Assembly: GCA_001898825.1 (NCBI GenBank)
Contig: MKVK01000031.1
Span: 1-64,000 of the forward strand
Source of the DNA: Magnetospirillum sp. 64-120
GTDB lineage: Bacteria > Pseudomonadota > Alphaproteobacteria > Rhodospirillales > Magnetospirillaceae
Reading direction: 5' to 3'
DNA: 64,000 nt
Translations under genes and position numbers: made by a program
Part shown: positions 36,355-46,020 of the stretch, piece by piece
Numbering within the stretch: position 1 is the first letter of the stretch
Layout of the letters: each line of letters opens with the position of its first letter
Notes under the pieces: generated by a model
The model's database searches: none
Seen by the model: only the letters and a program-made list of their open reading frames with translations
Told to the model about the DNA's origin: nothing

Positions 36355-38049
36355 ATGTGCGCGGCTTTGGCCCGCGCCCTGGTGGTCGACGACGAGCGGA
36401 TGAACCGCGAAGTCATCGTCGCCAACCTGCGCGCCGCCGGTTTCGAGACGGTGACCGCCGAAGACGGCCTGCAGGCCTGGGAAATCCTGGACGCCCATCC
36501 CGGCGCCTTCGACGTCATCCTGCTGGATCGTCGCATGCCGCGCATGGACGGCATGGAACTGCTGCGCAAGCTGAAGGACGACAGCCGGCTGGATCACATT
36601 CCGGTCATCATGCAGACCGCCTATGCCGACCCCGAGGACGTCACCGCCGGCATCAAGGCCGGAGCCTATTACTATCTGGCCAAACCGCTGGACCGCCGCC
36701 TGCTGCTGTCGGTGACCGAAGCCGCCATCGCCGACCACCAGCGCCGCCAGCGTCTTTTGGACGACCTGGACAAGCGCACCACGGCCATGCTGCTGCTGGA
36801 CAGCGGCACCTTCCGCTTCCGCACCCTGGACGAAGGCCACACCCTGGCGGTGGCCTTGGCCCGCGCCTGCCCCCAGGCCCGCCATCTGGTCGCCGGCCTG
36901 TCGGAATTGTTCACCAACGCGGTGGAGCACGGCAACCTGGGCATCGGCTATGACGAAAAGGCGCAATTGCTGGAGAACCGGCGCTGGCGCCAAGAGGTCG
37001 AGGCCCGTCTGGACACCCCCCAGGGCCGGGCACGCTTGGTCGAGGTCGAGGTGACGCGCCAGACCGAACGGATCTGCTTCGTCATCCGCGACCAGGGCGA
37101 CGGATTCGACTGGCGCGGCTTCGGCCAGATTTCCCCGGAACGGGCCTTCGCCCCCCATGGGCGCGGCATCGCCCTGGCCCGCAATCTGGCCTTCGACCAC
37201 ATGGAATACAACGACATCGGCAATCAGGTCACCGCCTGGATCGACATGGCCGACACCTCCGCCGACCGGGGACAGGCCGTCTGCGCCATCGCCTCGTCCC
37301 TGAAGGTGGACGCGCCACCGCTGGTCAGCGAGGAAATCCAGCTGGCGCGGGCCATGCAACTGGAACTGCTGCCCCCCCAGAAAAGCCTGGACGATTTGCT
37401 GCGCCGCAGCGGCCTGCTGCTGTCGGCGCATTTCGAGACCTCGTCCAGCCTGGGCGGCGACCTGTGGGGAATGCAGGTCGTCGACCAATACCGCACCGGC
37501 CTGTGGGTGGCGGACTTTTCCGGCCACGGGCTGGTGGCGGCGCTGAACGTCTTTCGCCTGCATGCCCTGGTCGCCCAATGCGCCCCGGTGGCCGACATGC
37601 CCGCCGCCTTTTTGGCCGAACTCAGCCGGCGACTGTCCGAACTGCTGCCGGTGGGACAATACGCCACCATGATTTACGGCGTGGTCGACCAATCGGCCGG
37701 ATTGTTCCGCTATGCCGCCGCCGCCATGCCGCCGCCCTTGCTGCGCCGGACCGACGGCCGTGTGGAAAAAGGTGACGGCGCCGGCCTGCCCCTGGGGCTG
37801 TCCGCCCGCGTCGCCTACGCCGAACGCCAGATGGCGCTGTCGCCGGGCGACCTGCTGTTCCTGTCGTCGGACGGCTTGGCCGACAATCCCGATGGCGACG
37901 GCAACAAGCTGGGCAATGGCGGGATAAAAACGCTGATCGAAGCATCGGGGCAGGAAGCCACGGCGAATTCCGTCCTGGCGCCGTTCCTGGCCCGCGTGGC
38001 CCGCCCCTTGCGCGACGATCTGACGGCCGTGTGCTGCCGCCTGCCTTAA
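36355..38049 (+). CDS. Receiver / HATPase (anti-sigma-type kinase) / PP2C phosphatase fusion
   Basis: This 564-residue protein joins three modules. The receiver (8-125) has acidic D12-D13, phospho-acceptor D58 and the PLDR Lys motif. A GHKL ATPase like SpoIIAB/RsbW (about 150-310) has SELFTNAVEHGN and DQGDGFD. A SpoIIE-like PP2C domain (about 340-563) has SSLGGDLW, VADFSGHG, SSDGLAD and DDLTAV metal ligands. The opposing kinase and phosphatase for the STAS protein thus sit in one chain under control of a phosphorelay. It follows the STAS gene by five bases. Confidence 0.9.
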   Translation: MCAALARALVVDDERMNREVIVANLRAAGFETVTAEDGLQAWEILDAHPGAFDVILLDRRMPRMDGMELLRKLKDDSRLDHIPVIMQTAYADPEDVTAGIKAGAYYYLAKPLDRRLLLSVTEAAIADHQRRQRLLDDLDKRTTAMLLLDSGTFRFRTLDEGHTLAVALARACPQARHLVAGLSELFTNAVEHGNLGIGYDEKAQLLENRRWRQEVEARLDTPQGRARLVEVEVTRQTERICFVIRDQGDGFDWRGFGQISPERAFAPHGRGIALARNLAFDHMEYNDIGNQVTAWIDMADTSADRGQAVCAIASSLKVDAPPLVSEEIQLARAMQLELLPPQKSLDDLLRRSGLLLSAHFETSSSLGGDLWGMQVVDQYRTGLWVADFSGHGLVAALNVFRLHALVAQCAPVADMPAAFLAELSRRLSELLPVGQYATMIYGVVDQSAGLFRYAAAAMPPPLLRRTDGRVEKGDGAGLPLGLSARVAYAERQMALSPGDLLFLSSDGLADNPDGDGNKLGNGGIKTLIEASGQEATANSVLAPFLARVARPLRDDLTAVCCRLP

Positions 38050-38171
38050 GTTATATGAAACTTGAATTTTGGCCTGGAAATCGCCAGAATACGGCGACGT
38101 GCAGAATGCGCGCGATGCATACTAACGACAGATTAGATGCTTTCGCCTGACTGACAAGAAGGGTCAAGTCC

Positions 38172-39068
38172 ATGGTCGATGATCTTGAAATCGCCAAGCG
38201 AACCCAGGCCGCCATCGCCGCCTCGACGCAATCGTCGCATGCGGTTTCCTTCCTGGTCCAGCCAACCCAGCCGGGCACCAGCACGGCCGGCTCCAGCGAC
38301 GCGGTCAGCCTGTCGGAAAGCGCGCGCGAAATCGTCGCCGAGCTGAAGCAAAGCAAGACCATCGCCGAGGCCTGGCTGCAACAGAAGATCAAGACCCCGG
38401 ACCTGACCGACCCGGACAGCCTGCGTTCGCGCCCCAACCTGTTCGCCCCGGTGGCCGAGGCCAGCAGCTCGGACAACGAGGACAAAGCCGGCCAGCGTTC
38501 GCTGGCCCAGTCCTTCACCACCGCCATGAACGACATTTCCTGGCTGATCGACGCGCTTGGCGTCGGCAAGTTCGACGTCAGCAAGGTGGCGGAAGTGGTG
38601 GCCAACCGCGCCGCCACCGACAGTGTCGGCGTGCGCCCGCCGGTTTCCAGCGTCATCGTCCAGGCCGAACAATCGGGGTCGACGGCGGCGCTGTACCTGG
38701 AAAACCTGTCCTTGACCGTGCAAAAGGGCAAGACCGTGGACGCCTCGGTGGAACGCATCGCCGTCACCACCGTCAACCCGTCCATGAGCGGCAGCTTCAC
38801 CGGCAGCGGGCGCCCCATGGTCCTGGACGTCGGCGGCGAACTGCAAAAGATCGCCGCCCCGGCTTTGACCGAGGACGGCACCGACGTGGCGCTGAAGGCC
38901 CAGGCCGACGCCACCCAGGCCGCCCGCGTGGCCGAAATCCTGATGGCCACGTCCATGCAGCGCACGGCGCAATCCGATCACGGATTGCTGATCGTGCGCG
39001 CCGGCGGCAAGGTTCACCCCGAAGGCACGCTGAAGCTGAAGCTGGACGTGCTGCAGCCCATCCGCTGA
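38172..39068 (+). CDS. Hypothetical protein, 298 residues
   Basis: I do not recognise this protein. It lacks a signal peptide and membrane segments. It has a Ser/Thr-rich N-terminus, a charged helix (SESAREIVAELKQSKTIAEAWLQQK), a low-complexity acidic stretch near 95-110, and a beta-rich C-terminus. AAGGG lies eight bases before the ATG. It sits between the partner-switching genes and the ctrA-fliI group, and a strong terminator follows. A motility link is guesswork based on position. Confidence 0.6.
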   Translation: MVDDLEIAKRTQAAIAASTQSSHAVSFLVQPTQPGTSTAGSSDAVSLSESAREIVAELKQSKTIAEAWLQQKIKTPDLTDPDSLRSRPNLFAPVAEASSSDNEDKAGQRSLAQSFTTAMNDISWLIDALGVGKFDVSKVAEVVANRAATDSVGVRPPVSSVIVQAEQSGSTAALYLENLSLTVQKGKTVDASVERIAVTTVNPSMSGSFTGSGRPMVLDVGGELQKIAAPALTEDGTDVALKAQADATQAARVAEILMATSMQRTAQSDHGLLIVRAGGKVHPEGTLKLKLDVLQPIR

Positions 39069-39083
39069 CACCCGCCATTCACG

Positions 39084-39117
39084 AAAAAGCCCGAGACCAT
39101 CATCTCGGGCTTTTTTT
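39084..39117. terminator. Bidirectional rho-independent terminator
   Basis: AAAAAGCCCGAGA (39084-39096) pairs with TCTCGGGCTTTTT (39103-39115), with T-runs in both directions. It serves the hypothetical gene on the plus strand and ctrA on the minus strand; its right end overlaps the ctrA stop codon. Confidence 0.9.
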
Positions 39118-39817
39118 ACACCGCATGCGCCTGGGGGGCGCCGTCGGGATCGCGCAGCACATAGCCGCGCCCCCACACGGTCTCGATGTAGTTGTCGCCG
39201 CCGGTGGCGGTGGACAGCTTTTTCCTGAGCTTGCAGATGAAGACGTCGATGATCTTCAGCTCGGGCTCGTCGATGCCGCCGTAAAGGTGGTTCAGGAACT
39301 GTTCCTTGGTCAGGGTCTGCCCCTTGCGCAAGCTCAGCAGTTCCAGGATGCCGTATTCCTTGGCGGTCAGGTGCAGGGGGTCGCCGGCCACCTCGACGGT
39401 ACGCTGGTCCAGGTTCACCGCCAGCTTGCCGGTCTTGATCACCGATTGGGCGTGGCCCTTGGAACGGCGCACGATGGCCTGGATGCGGGCCACCAGTTCG
39501 CCCCGGTCGAAGGGCTTGGTCAAATAGTCGTCGGCGCCAAAGCCCAACCCTTTGATCTTCTTGTCGGGCTCGGTCAGCCCGGACAGGATCAGCACCGGGG
39601 TTTCGATGCGCGCCGCGCGCAGGCGGCGCAGCACTTCATAGCCGTCCATGTCGGGCAGCATCAGATCCAACAAAATGATGTCGTAATCGTACAGCTTGCC
39701 GATCTCGAGCCCGTCTTCGCCCAGGGCCGTGGTGTCCACCACCATTCCCTCGGCCTTCAGCATGGACTCGATGACCTGGGCCATCATCCGGTCGTCCTCG
39801 ACCACAAGCACGCGCAT
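39116..39817 (-). CDS. ctrA: CtrA-type response regulator
   Basis: This 233-residue OmpR-family regulator matches alphaproteobacterial CtrA. The receiver has E7-D8-D9, phospho-acceptor D51 in [16 protein letters not shown], and [12 protein letters not shown]. The winged helix contains [33 protein letters not shown]. In this class CtrA governs motility, cell-cycle and envelope genes. The start is fixed at 39817, where the conserved MRVLVVEDD begins. It is divergent from fliI, with about 87 bases between. Confidence 0.95.
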   Translation of the reverse strand: MRVLVVEDDRMMAQVIESMLKAEGMVVDTTALGEDGLEIGKLYDYDIILLDLMLPDMDGYEVLRRLRAARIETPVLILSGLTEPDKKIKGLGFGADDYLTKPFDRGELVARIQAIVRRSKGHAQSVIKTGKLAVNLDQRTVEVAGDPLHLTAKEYGILELLSLRKGQTLTKEQFLNHLYGGIDEPELKIIDVFICKLRKKLSTATGGDNYIETVWGRGYVLRDPDGAPQAHAV

Positions 39818-39845
39818 TCCTCGGACCCCACTTCTTGAGGATTCG

Positions 39846-39853
39846 GTAACCAT
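39846..39853. promoter_or_regulatory. Near-match to CtrA half-site in the ctrA/fliI promoter region
   Basis: GTAACCAT differs at one base from TTAACCAT and lies between the divergent ctrA and fliI genes. Such a site could support autoregulation or fliI control, but a single 7-of-8 match is weak. Confidence 0.25.
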
Positions 39854-39904
39854 ACGGGTGTAGGCTGGCGACTGCAAGTCGCGAGACCACCTCTCCTTTG
39901 GGAT

Positions 39905-41263
39905 ATGGCCTTGAAATTTCACGTTCGCAACGTCACCAACGACATCGACCGCCTGTCCGGCATCCAGGTTTACGGCCGGGTGGCCGGCGTCCAGGGCATG
40001 CTGATCGAAGCCGGCGGCGTGCAGCGCCAGATTTCGGTGGGCGACCGCTGCCACGTCATCACCCGCGACGGCCGCCGCGTGCCGTGCGAGGCGGTGGGGT
40101 TCCGGAACGGCCGCGCCCTGCTGATGCCGTTCACCGCCATTGACGGCATCGGCCTGGGCTGCCGCACCGAAGTGCACGAATCGGAACCGGTGGTGCACCC
40201 GTCCGACGGCTGGCTGGGCCGGGTGATCAACGCCTTCGCCCAGCCGGTGGACGGCCTGGGCCCGCTGCCCTTGGGCGACGTCGCCTATCCCATCCGCGCC
40301 ACCCCGCCCTCGGCCCATTCGCGTCAACGCGTCGCCGGCAAGGTGGATTTGGGCGTGCGCGCCGTGAACACCTTCCTAACCATGTGCCGGGGGCAGCGCA
40401 TGGGCATCTTCGCCGGGTCGGGCGTCGGCAAGTCGTCCATCTTGTCCATGATGGCCAAGAACACCAGTTGCGACGTGTCGATCATCGGCCTGATCGGCGA
40501 ACGCGGCCGCGAAGCCCGCGAGTTCATCGAGGACGATCTGGGCGAGGAAGGCATGAAGCGGTCGGTGGTGGTGGTCTCCACCTCGGACGAAAGCCCGCTG
40601 ATGCGCCGTCAGGCCGCCTATCTGACCCTGTCGGTGGCGGAATATTACCGCGACCAGGGCCTGGACGTGCTGTGCATGATGGATTCGGTCACCCGCTTCG
40701 CCATGGCCCAGCGCGAGATTTCGCTGTCGGCGGGGGAACCGCCGGCGTCCAAGGGCTATACCCCCACCGTCTTCGCCGAACTGCCGCGTCTGTTGGAACG
40801 CGCCGGCCCCGGCACCGGCAAGGGCTCCATCACCGGCCTGTTCACCGTGCTGGTGGACGGCGACGACCATAACGAACCCATTTCCGACGCCGTGCGCGGC
40901 ATCCTGGACGGCCACATCGTGCTGGACCGCGCCATCGCCGACCGCGGCCGCTATCCGGCGGTCAACATCCTGCGCAGCGTGTCGCGCACCATGCCCGGCT
41001 GCAACAACGAGCAGGAAAACGCCCTGGTCAGCCGCGCCCGCAAATTGTTGGCCACCTACGAAGACATGGCCGAACTGATCCGCCTGGGCGCCTATCGCAA
41101 GGGCACCGACCCGGCGGTGGACGAAGCCATCCATTATTACCCGATGATCGAAAAGCTGCTGACCCAGGGCAAGAAGGACGCCACCTCGTTGCGCGACTGC
41201 TATGCCCAGTTGGCGCAGGTGCTGGGCATGCCCTTCGACGGCGACGGCATGGGCGGACGCTAA
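39905..41263 (+). CDS. fliI: Flagellar export ATPase FliI
   Basis: This 452-residue protein is the F1-beta-like ATPase of the flagellar type III export apparatus. Walker A is AGSGVGKS (170-177), followed by [13 protein letters not shown], the Walker B region [12 protein letters not shown], and the conserved [15 protein letters not shown]. Length is normal. It is three bases before fliJ, forming the usual pair. No other flagellar genes are in the window. Confidence 0.96.
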   Translation: MALKFHVRNVTNDIDRLSGIQVYGRVAGVQGMLIEAGGVQRQISVGDRCHVITRDGRRVPCEAVGFRNGRALLMPFTAIDGIGLGCRTEVHESEPVVHPSDGWLGRVINAFAQPVDGLGPLPLGDVAYPIRATPPSAHSRQRVAGKVDLGVRAVNTFLTMCRGQRMGIFAGSGVGKSSILSMMAKNTSCDVSIIGLIGERGREAREFIEDDLGEEGMKRSVVVVSTSDESPLMRRQAAYLTLSVAEYYRDQGLDVLCMMDSVTRFAMAQREISLSAGEPPASKGYTPTVFAELPRLLERAGPGTGKGSITGLFTVLVDGDDHNEPISDAVRGILDGHIVLDRAIADRGRYPAVNILRSVSRTMPGCNNEQENALVSRARKLLATYEDMAELIRLGAYRKGTDPAVDEAIHYYPMIEKLLTQGKKDATSLRDCYAQLAQVLGMPFDGDGMGGR

Positions 41264-41266
41264 GCC

Positions 41267-41707
41267 ATGGCCAAACAGGCCAAGGGCCTGAAGACCCTGA
41301 TCCGGCTGGCCAAGTTCGAGGTCGACGAAAAGCGCCGGGTGCTGACGGCGCTGCAGAACCAGGAAGAACAGACCCTGCACGACATCCTGGCATCGGAAGT
41401 GCAATTGCGGAAGGAACAGGAACTGGCCGCCGCCGACGCCACCGGGGTGGGCTTCATCTACGGCGCCTATCACCGGGCCTGGATGGACCAGCGCCAGATG
41501 CTGTTCAACCGCTTGGCCACCATCCGCCAGCAGATCGAGATCGCCCGCGACGAACTGGCCGAATCCTTCCGCACCCAGAAGACCTACGAAGTCACCCAGG
41601 CCAACCGCGAACGCCGCGAACAAGAAGAACTGGACCGCAAGGAGCAGGCCTTCCTGGACGAGGTGGCGCAGACCCAGCACCGGCGACGCGAAACCACTGA
41701 CGAATAA
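41267..41707 (+). CDS. fliJ: Flagellar export chaperone FliJ
   Basis: This 146-residue protein is almost all charged helix, with long heptad-like runs (EVDEKRRVLTALQNQEEQTLHD and IRQQIEIARDELAESFRTQK), as expected of FliJ, the coiled-coil stalk that works with FliI. Sequence in this family is weakly conserved, so the call rests largely on position directly after fliI plus length and coiled-coil character. Confidence 0.85.
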   Translation: MAKQAKGLKTLIRLAKFEVDEKRRVLTALQNQEEQTLHDILASEVQLRKEQELAAADATGVGFIYGAYHRAWMDQRQMLFNRLATIRQQIEIARDELAESFRTQKTYEVTQANRERREQEELDRKEQAFLDEVAQTQHRRRETTDE

Positions 41708-41782
41708 GATCAATTAGACGTTTCTGCGCACAGCCCCGATCCCTTATGTTGATGAATAAGGGTGTCGGGGGAGGGAAATGCC

Positions 41783-42553
41783 ATGGGACGCAAAAGACTG
41801 CTGGGCCTGCTGACCGCCATGTTGGCCGTGTGGGCGAGCGGGACCGCCGCTGCCAAGGATTTGATCGTCGGCGTGCCCCGTTCGGTGCCGCCTTACGTCA
41901 TCCCCGAAACCTGGGGCGGCATCGAATACGACGTGGTCAAACAGGCCTTGGCCCTGTCCGGCCACACCATCACTCCCAAGCTGACGGTGCTGGCCCGGGT
42001 CCCCAAGGAAATGGCCATGGGCGAGTTGGACGCCGGCCTGACCATGCGGCCGGAAACCGGTGTGGACGCCTGTTACAGCGACAGCCACGTCACCTATCGC
42101 AATTATGTGATCAGCTTGGAAAGCAGCAAGCTGAAGATCGATTCGGTGGCCGACCTGTCCGACAAGTCGGCGGTGGCTTTCCAGAACGCCCACATCTATC
42201 TGGGCGAAGAGTACGCCCGCGCCGTCGGCAAGTCCCCCAGCTATCGGGAAGAAGCCAACCAGGTGGTCCAGGCTTTGCTGCTGTACAGCGGCCGCATCCA
42301 GGCGGTGGTGGCCGATTACAACATCTTCCGCTGGTACGCTGGCGAAGTGCGCGGCAAGGTGGACGTGACGCAAAAGCTGCACCTGCATCCGGTCTTCGCC
42401 CCCACCGAATACCACGTGGCCTTTCGCGACCCGGCCATTTGCGCCCAATTCAATTCGGGCCTGGCCAAGCTGAAGGCCAGCGGCGAGTTCGACCGCATCG
42501 TTTCGCGCTATATGGCGCAGATGGAAGCCAATCTGGCCGAGGCGGCCAAATAG
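41783..42553 (+). CDS. Periplasmic solute-binding protein (SBP_bac_3 type)
   Basis: This 256-residue protein has a signal peptide (GRKRLLGLL...GTAAA) and the type 3 binding fold seen for polar amino acids: LIVGVPRSVPPYVIP, GIEYDVVKQAL, GELDAGLTM and SVADLSDKSAVAFQN. GGGGGAGGG precedes the ATG at 41783. No permease or ATPase genes adjoin, so it may instead be a stand-alone sensor or orphan binding protein. The ligand is not deducible. Confidence 0.82.
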   Translation: MGRKRLLGLLTAMLAVWASGTAAAKDLIVGVPRSVPPYVIPETWGGIEYDVVKQALALSGHTITPKLTVLARVPKEMAMGELDAGLTMRPETGVDACYSDSHVTYRNYVISLESSKLKIDSVADLSDKSAVAFQNAHIYLGEEYARAVGKSPSYREEANQVVQALLLYSGRIQAVVADYNIFRWYAGEVRGKVDVTQKLHLHPVFAPTEYHVAFRDPAICAQFNSGLAKLKASGEFDRIVSRYMAQMEANLAEAAK

Positions 42554-42583
42554 GGCTCTGCCCCTGGGGGCGCGGCTTGTGCT

Positions 42584-43534
42584 ATGAAGCCGCCCATGAC
42601 TGCATCGACTGATTTCTCCACCGGCTGGACCGGCTATCTGGCCCCCGAAGGCTTCGAAGCCGAACTGCGTCACGAACTGGGCGACAGCGTCGTCCAGGAA
42701 CACGGCCGTCTGCTGCTGGCGTCGGGTCCGGCACGAAACTGTGCCTGGGTCCAGAACGTCTGGCACGACGTGCAGCGCATTCCCGTCGCCTCCATCGGCG
42801 AAGGCGCCAAGGCGCTGAAGGCGATCCAGCGCAATTGGTGGCCCTATGCCCCCGGCCTGCACCGCCGTACCGCCCTGTTGGTGGAAAAGCTGCCCAAGGT
42901 GTCGGCCAAGCCGCTGACCTTCGGCCAAGCCGCCCCCACCGCCCCCTTGGGGTCGTTCACCTGGGCTGACGAGGGCACCTTGCTGGCGGCGCCCCATTGT
43001 TCGTCGCCCTTTCCCAATGGCGAATGCCATCTGATCGAGGACCGGGTCGGGCCGCCCAGCCGGGCCTACCTGAAACTGTGGGACGCCTTCACCGTGCTGG
43101 GGCGTGCGCCCGGCCCCGGCGAGACCTGCCTGGATCTGGGCGCCTGCCCCGGCGGCTGGACCTGGGTGCTGGCCAATCTGGGCGCGAACGTCACCGCCGT
43201 GGACAAGGCGCCGCTGGACCCCAAGGTGGTGGCCATGAACAATGTCTCGATCCGCCAGGAAAGCGCCTTCGGCCTGGACCCCGCCTCGGTGGGGCCGGTG
43301 GACTGGCTGTTTTCCGACATCATCTGTTATCCCGAACGCCTGCTGCGCCTGGTGCGCAACTGGCTGGACAAGGGCCAGGTGAAGAACTTCGTCTGCACCA
43401 TCAAGTTCCAAGGCGACACCGACCACACGACCACCCAAGCCTTCGCCGCCATCCCCGGCTCGAAAGTGGTGCATCTGTTCCACAACAAGCATGAACTGAC
43501 TTGGGTCCTCTTAAAGGATGAATGCCAAGGGTAA
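42584..43534 (+). CDS. RlmM/FtsJ-like rRNA 2'-O-methyltransferase
   Basis: This 316-residue protein has an N-terminal THUMP-like region followed by an FtsJ (RrmJ) methyltransferase domain. The S-adenosyl-methionine site reads CLDLGACPGGWTWVL (about 184-198). A VDWLFSDI motif and a C-terminal FVCTIKFQG with the catalytic Lys complete the Lys-Asp-Lys-Glu type centre. It is closest to RlmM, which modifies 23S rRNA, though alphaproteobacterial relatives are little studied. A second in-frame ATG at 42596 is possible. Confidence 0.82.
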   Translation: MKPPMTASTDFSTGWTGYLAPEGFEAELRHELGDSVVQEHGRLLLASGPARNCAWVQNVWHDVQRIPVASIGEGAKALKAIQRNWWPYAPGLHRRTALLVEKLPKVSAKPLTFGQAAPTAPLGSFTWADEGTLLAAPHCSSPFPNGECHLIEDRVGPPSRAYLKLWDAFTVLGRAPGPGETCLDLGACPGGWTWVLANLGANVTAVDKAPLDPKVVAMNNVSIRQESAFGLDPASVGPVDWLFSDIICYPERLLRLVRNWLDKGQVKNFVCTIKFQGDTDHTTTQAFAAIPGSKVVHLFHNKHELTWVLLKDECQG

Positions 43535-43603
43535 GGTTGCCTGCGCGCCTGGGAAGAGGTAAACCTGTGCTTGGGACGGTGTTTATCCAGGGTTTTTCAG
43601 CAC

Positions 43604-44713
43604 ATGACTGCCATCACTCTGCCGCCGCCGGTCGATATCGACGGCACGACCAAAAAGGCTATCATCGACGGCCTGAAAAGGGTGTTGGCCCGGCTTCAGC
43701 AAGCCAATGTCGTGGATCCGGGCCTGTCCTATCAGGATTTGATCGCCCATCCGCAACCGCTTGAGCACTTCATCACCGTGTTCCAGGCCAATCGCGAGCA
43801 ATGCGACGACATCGTCGTCGCCAAGGCGGGCGGGCCGGTGCGCGACGATGACCAGATGCTGGTCTGCAACGTTTCCTTGAACCAGATCCAGCAATTGCTG
43901 GTCCGCACCTGCGCCAAGAAGGTGTTCGAACAGGAAAAAGTCGAACAGACCGTCACCGAGACGGTGACCAAGAAGGCCCTGTTCGGCCTGATCAAGAAGA
44001 CCGAGCAGGTCGAGGTCACCCGCATGGCCACCGACCCCATCGAAGAACGCAAAGTGCGCGAGCTGATGCGCTATATCGCGTTCGGCTGGCAATTGCCGCT
44101 GCTGGAAGCCTATCGCGCCCACCTGCATTATCAGCAGGTGATGGCCATCGAGGAAGACGTGCTGGCGCTGCGCAGCCCGGAAGCGGTGGCCACGGTCGGC
44201 AAGTTCACCCCGGAAACCCTGACCAAGGTCAAGGCCGCCGCCGGCCCCGACTTCGTCGACATCTTGCTGAACCAGCCCCAGGCCATCGCCGGCGTCGCGG
44301 TGTGGAACCGCGAGATGTACGAATTCTATCGCAAGCTTTTGGGCGAGCACGCCTGGGACTTCTTTGCCCGCGAGCCGTCGTTCTTCAACGTCGTCGCCGC
44401 GCTCGACAAGGCCAGCGCCAAGGTCTATGGCGACGTGCTGTGCTACATCGCCGCCGAGAACCTGGAGGAAATCCAGCGCCTGAACATCGACAAGGCGGAA
44501 GTGCTGGTCACCTCGCTGAAATCGGCCTTCGGCAGCAAGGCCCCCCTGGTTCTGGGCCATCCCGCCCTGGGTAAGGACATCTTGCGCAAGGTGGTGGACA
44601 ACCTGCTGCACATGAGCCAGGAAAAGGACAAGCTGATGACGTCCTTCGCGCTCACCTGCAAATCCATGGTCCCCACCGTCATGGAATGGCTGGCCAAGCA
44701 GCCCAAGGCGTGA
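43604..44713 (+). CDS. Conserved helical hypothetical protein, 369 residues
   Basis: I do not recognise this protein. It is soluble and mostly alpha-helical, without signal peptide. Features include a basic linker (VTKKALFGLIKKTEQVEV) near 120-140, an Arg/Glu-rich helix after it, and a repeated pattern of helices to the C-terminus (DILRKVVDNLLHMSQEKDKLM). It ends four bases before the nucleoside transporter gene. The start at 43604 was chosen because upstream codons are atypical. A signalling role is possible because of the neighbourhood only. Confidence 0.65.
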   Translation: MTAITLPPPVDIDGTTKKAIIDGLKRVLARLQQANVVDPGLSYQDLIAHPQPLEHFITVFQANREQCDDIVVAKAGGPVRDDDQMLVCNVSLNQIQQLLVRTCAKKVFEQEKVEQTVTETVTKKALFGLIKKTEQVEVTRMATDPIEERKVRELMRYIAFGWQLPLLEAYRAHLHYQQVMAIEEDVLALRSPEAVATVGKFTPETLTKVKAAAGPDFVDILLNQPQAIAGVAVWNREMYEFYRKLLGEHAWDFFAREPSFFNVVAALDKASAKVYGDVLCYIAAENLEEIQRLNIDKAEVLVTSLKSAFGSKAPLVLGHPALGKDILRKVVDNLLHMSQEKDKLMTSFALTCKSMVPTVMEWLAKQPKA

Positions 44714-44717
44714 CCCC

Positions 44718-45959
44718 ATGCTGACAGCGCAGGGGGCGGTCGGCATCCTTGGCCTGGTGGCCATTGCCTGGATATTGTCCGAAAACCGCCGACTTGTGTC
44801 GTGGCGCGTGGCTGTCGCCGGCCTGGCCATCCAGTTCGCCATCGCCGCCATCCTGCTGAAGTTTCCCGCCTCGCAATCGCTGTTCCTGGCCCTGAACCAG
44901 GCGGTGGGCGCCGTCCAAGCCGCGACCCAGGCCGGCACCGCCTTCGTCTTCGGTTACGTGGGCGGCGGCAAGACCCCGTTCGCCATGACCGACCCGGCCG
45001 CCGGCTTCGTCCTGGCCTTCCAGGCCCTGCCGCTGGTCCTGCTGATGAGCGCGCTTTCCGCCATCCTGTATCATTGGCGCATCCTGCCGTTGGTGGTGCG
45101 CGCCTTCTCTGCGTTGCTGGAACGCAGCATGGGTCTCGGCGGCGCGGTGGGGGTGTCGTCGGCGGCCAACGCCTTCGTCGGCATGGTCGAGGCGCCGCTG
45201 TTGATCCGCCCCTATATGGCCAGCCTGTCGCGGGGCGAATTGTTCGTGGTGATGACCGGTGGCATGGCCACCATCGCCGGCACCATGATGGTGCTGTACG
45301 CCACCTTCCTGACCGGGGTGATCCCCGACCCCGTCGGCCATCTGCTGACCGCGTCGCTGATCAGCGTGCCCGCCGCCATCATGGTCGCCAAGATCATGGT
45401 CCCCGACGACGCCCGCACGGGCGCCGACCAAGCCATGGCCAGCGCCTATTCCGGCACCATGGACGCGGTGGTCAAGGGCACCAGCGACGGCGTGCAGTTG
45501 CTGATCAACATCGTCGCCATGCTGATCGTCCTGGTCGCCCTGGTCGCCCTGGCCAACGGCTTGCTGGGTCTGCTGCCCGACCTTTGGGGGGCGCCCTTGA
45601 CCCTGCAGCGCCTGCTGGGCTGGGTCATGGCCCCGGTGGTGTGGCTGATGGGGATCCCGGCGGCGGAAATGCTGACCGCCGGCGCCCTGATGGGCACCAA
45701 GACGGTGCTGAACGAATTGCTGGCCTATGTGGACCTGGCCCATCTGCCGGCCGGCACGCTTTCGGAACGGTCGCGCATCATCATGACCTATGGGTTGTGC
45801 GGCTTCGCCAATTTCGGGTCCTTGGGCATCATGATCGCCGGCCTTGCCGCCATGGCCCCCGACCGCCGGGCCGAAGTGGTGGCCCTGGGCGGCAGGTCCA
45901 TTGTTTCCGGCACCTTGGCGTCGTGCCTGACCGGCGCCGTGGTGGGACTGCTGACATGA
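44718..45959 (+). CDS. Concentrative nucleoside transporter, NupC family
   Basis: This 413-residue membrane protein has about 10 hydrophobic helices. [28 protein letters not shown], the [21 protein letters not shown] motif and [13 protein letters not shown] are family hallmarks for sodium- or proton-coupled nucleoside uptake. [17 protein letters not shown] C-terminal motif ([11 protein letters not shown]) is present. It starts four bases after the preceding unknown gene, so they are probably co-transcribed. Confidence 0.93.
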   Translation: MLTAQGAVGILGLVAIAWILSENRRLVSWRVAVAGLAIQFAIAAILLKFPASQSLFLALNQAVGAVQAATQAGTAFVFGYVGGGKTPFAMTDPAAGFVLAFQALPLVLLMSALSAILYHWRILPLVVRAFSALLERSMGLGGAVGVSSAANAFVGMVEAPLLIRPYMASLSRGELFVVMTGGMATIAGTMMVLYATFLTGVIPDPVGHLLTASLISVPAAIMVAKIMVPDDARTGADQAMASAYSGTMDAVVKGTSDGVQLLINIVAMLIVLVALVALANGLLGLLPDLWGAPLTLQRLLGWVMAPVVWLMGIPAAEMLTAGALMGTKTVLNELLAYVDLAHLPAGTLSERSRIIMTYGLCGFANFGSLGIMIAGLAAMAPDRRAEVVALGGRSIVSGTLASCLTGAVVGLLT

Positions 45960-46020
45960 TGAAGCTGGATATTTTCAGTCCGTTTACAAGCAGACGGCGA
46001 TAGGTCATCTTCAACGCACC

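Noticed and set aside
39818..40327. N-terminal extension of CtrA
   Set aside because: It would run antisense through fliI; CtrA orthologues start at MRVLVVEDD.
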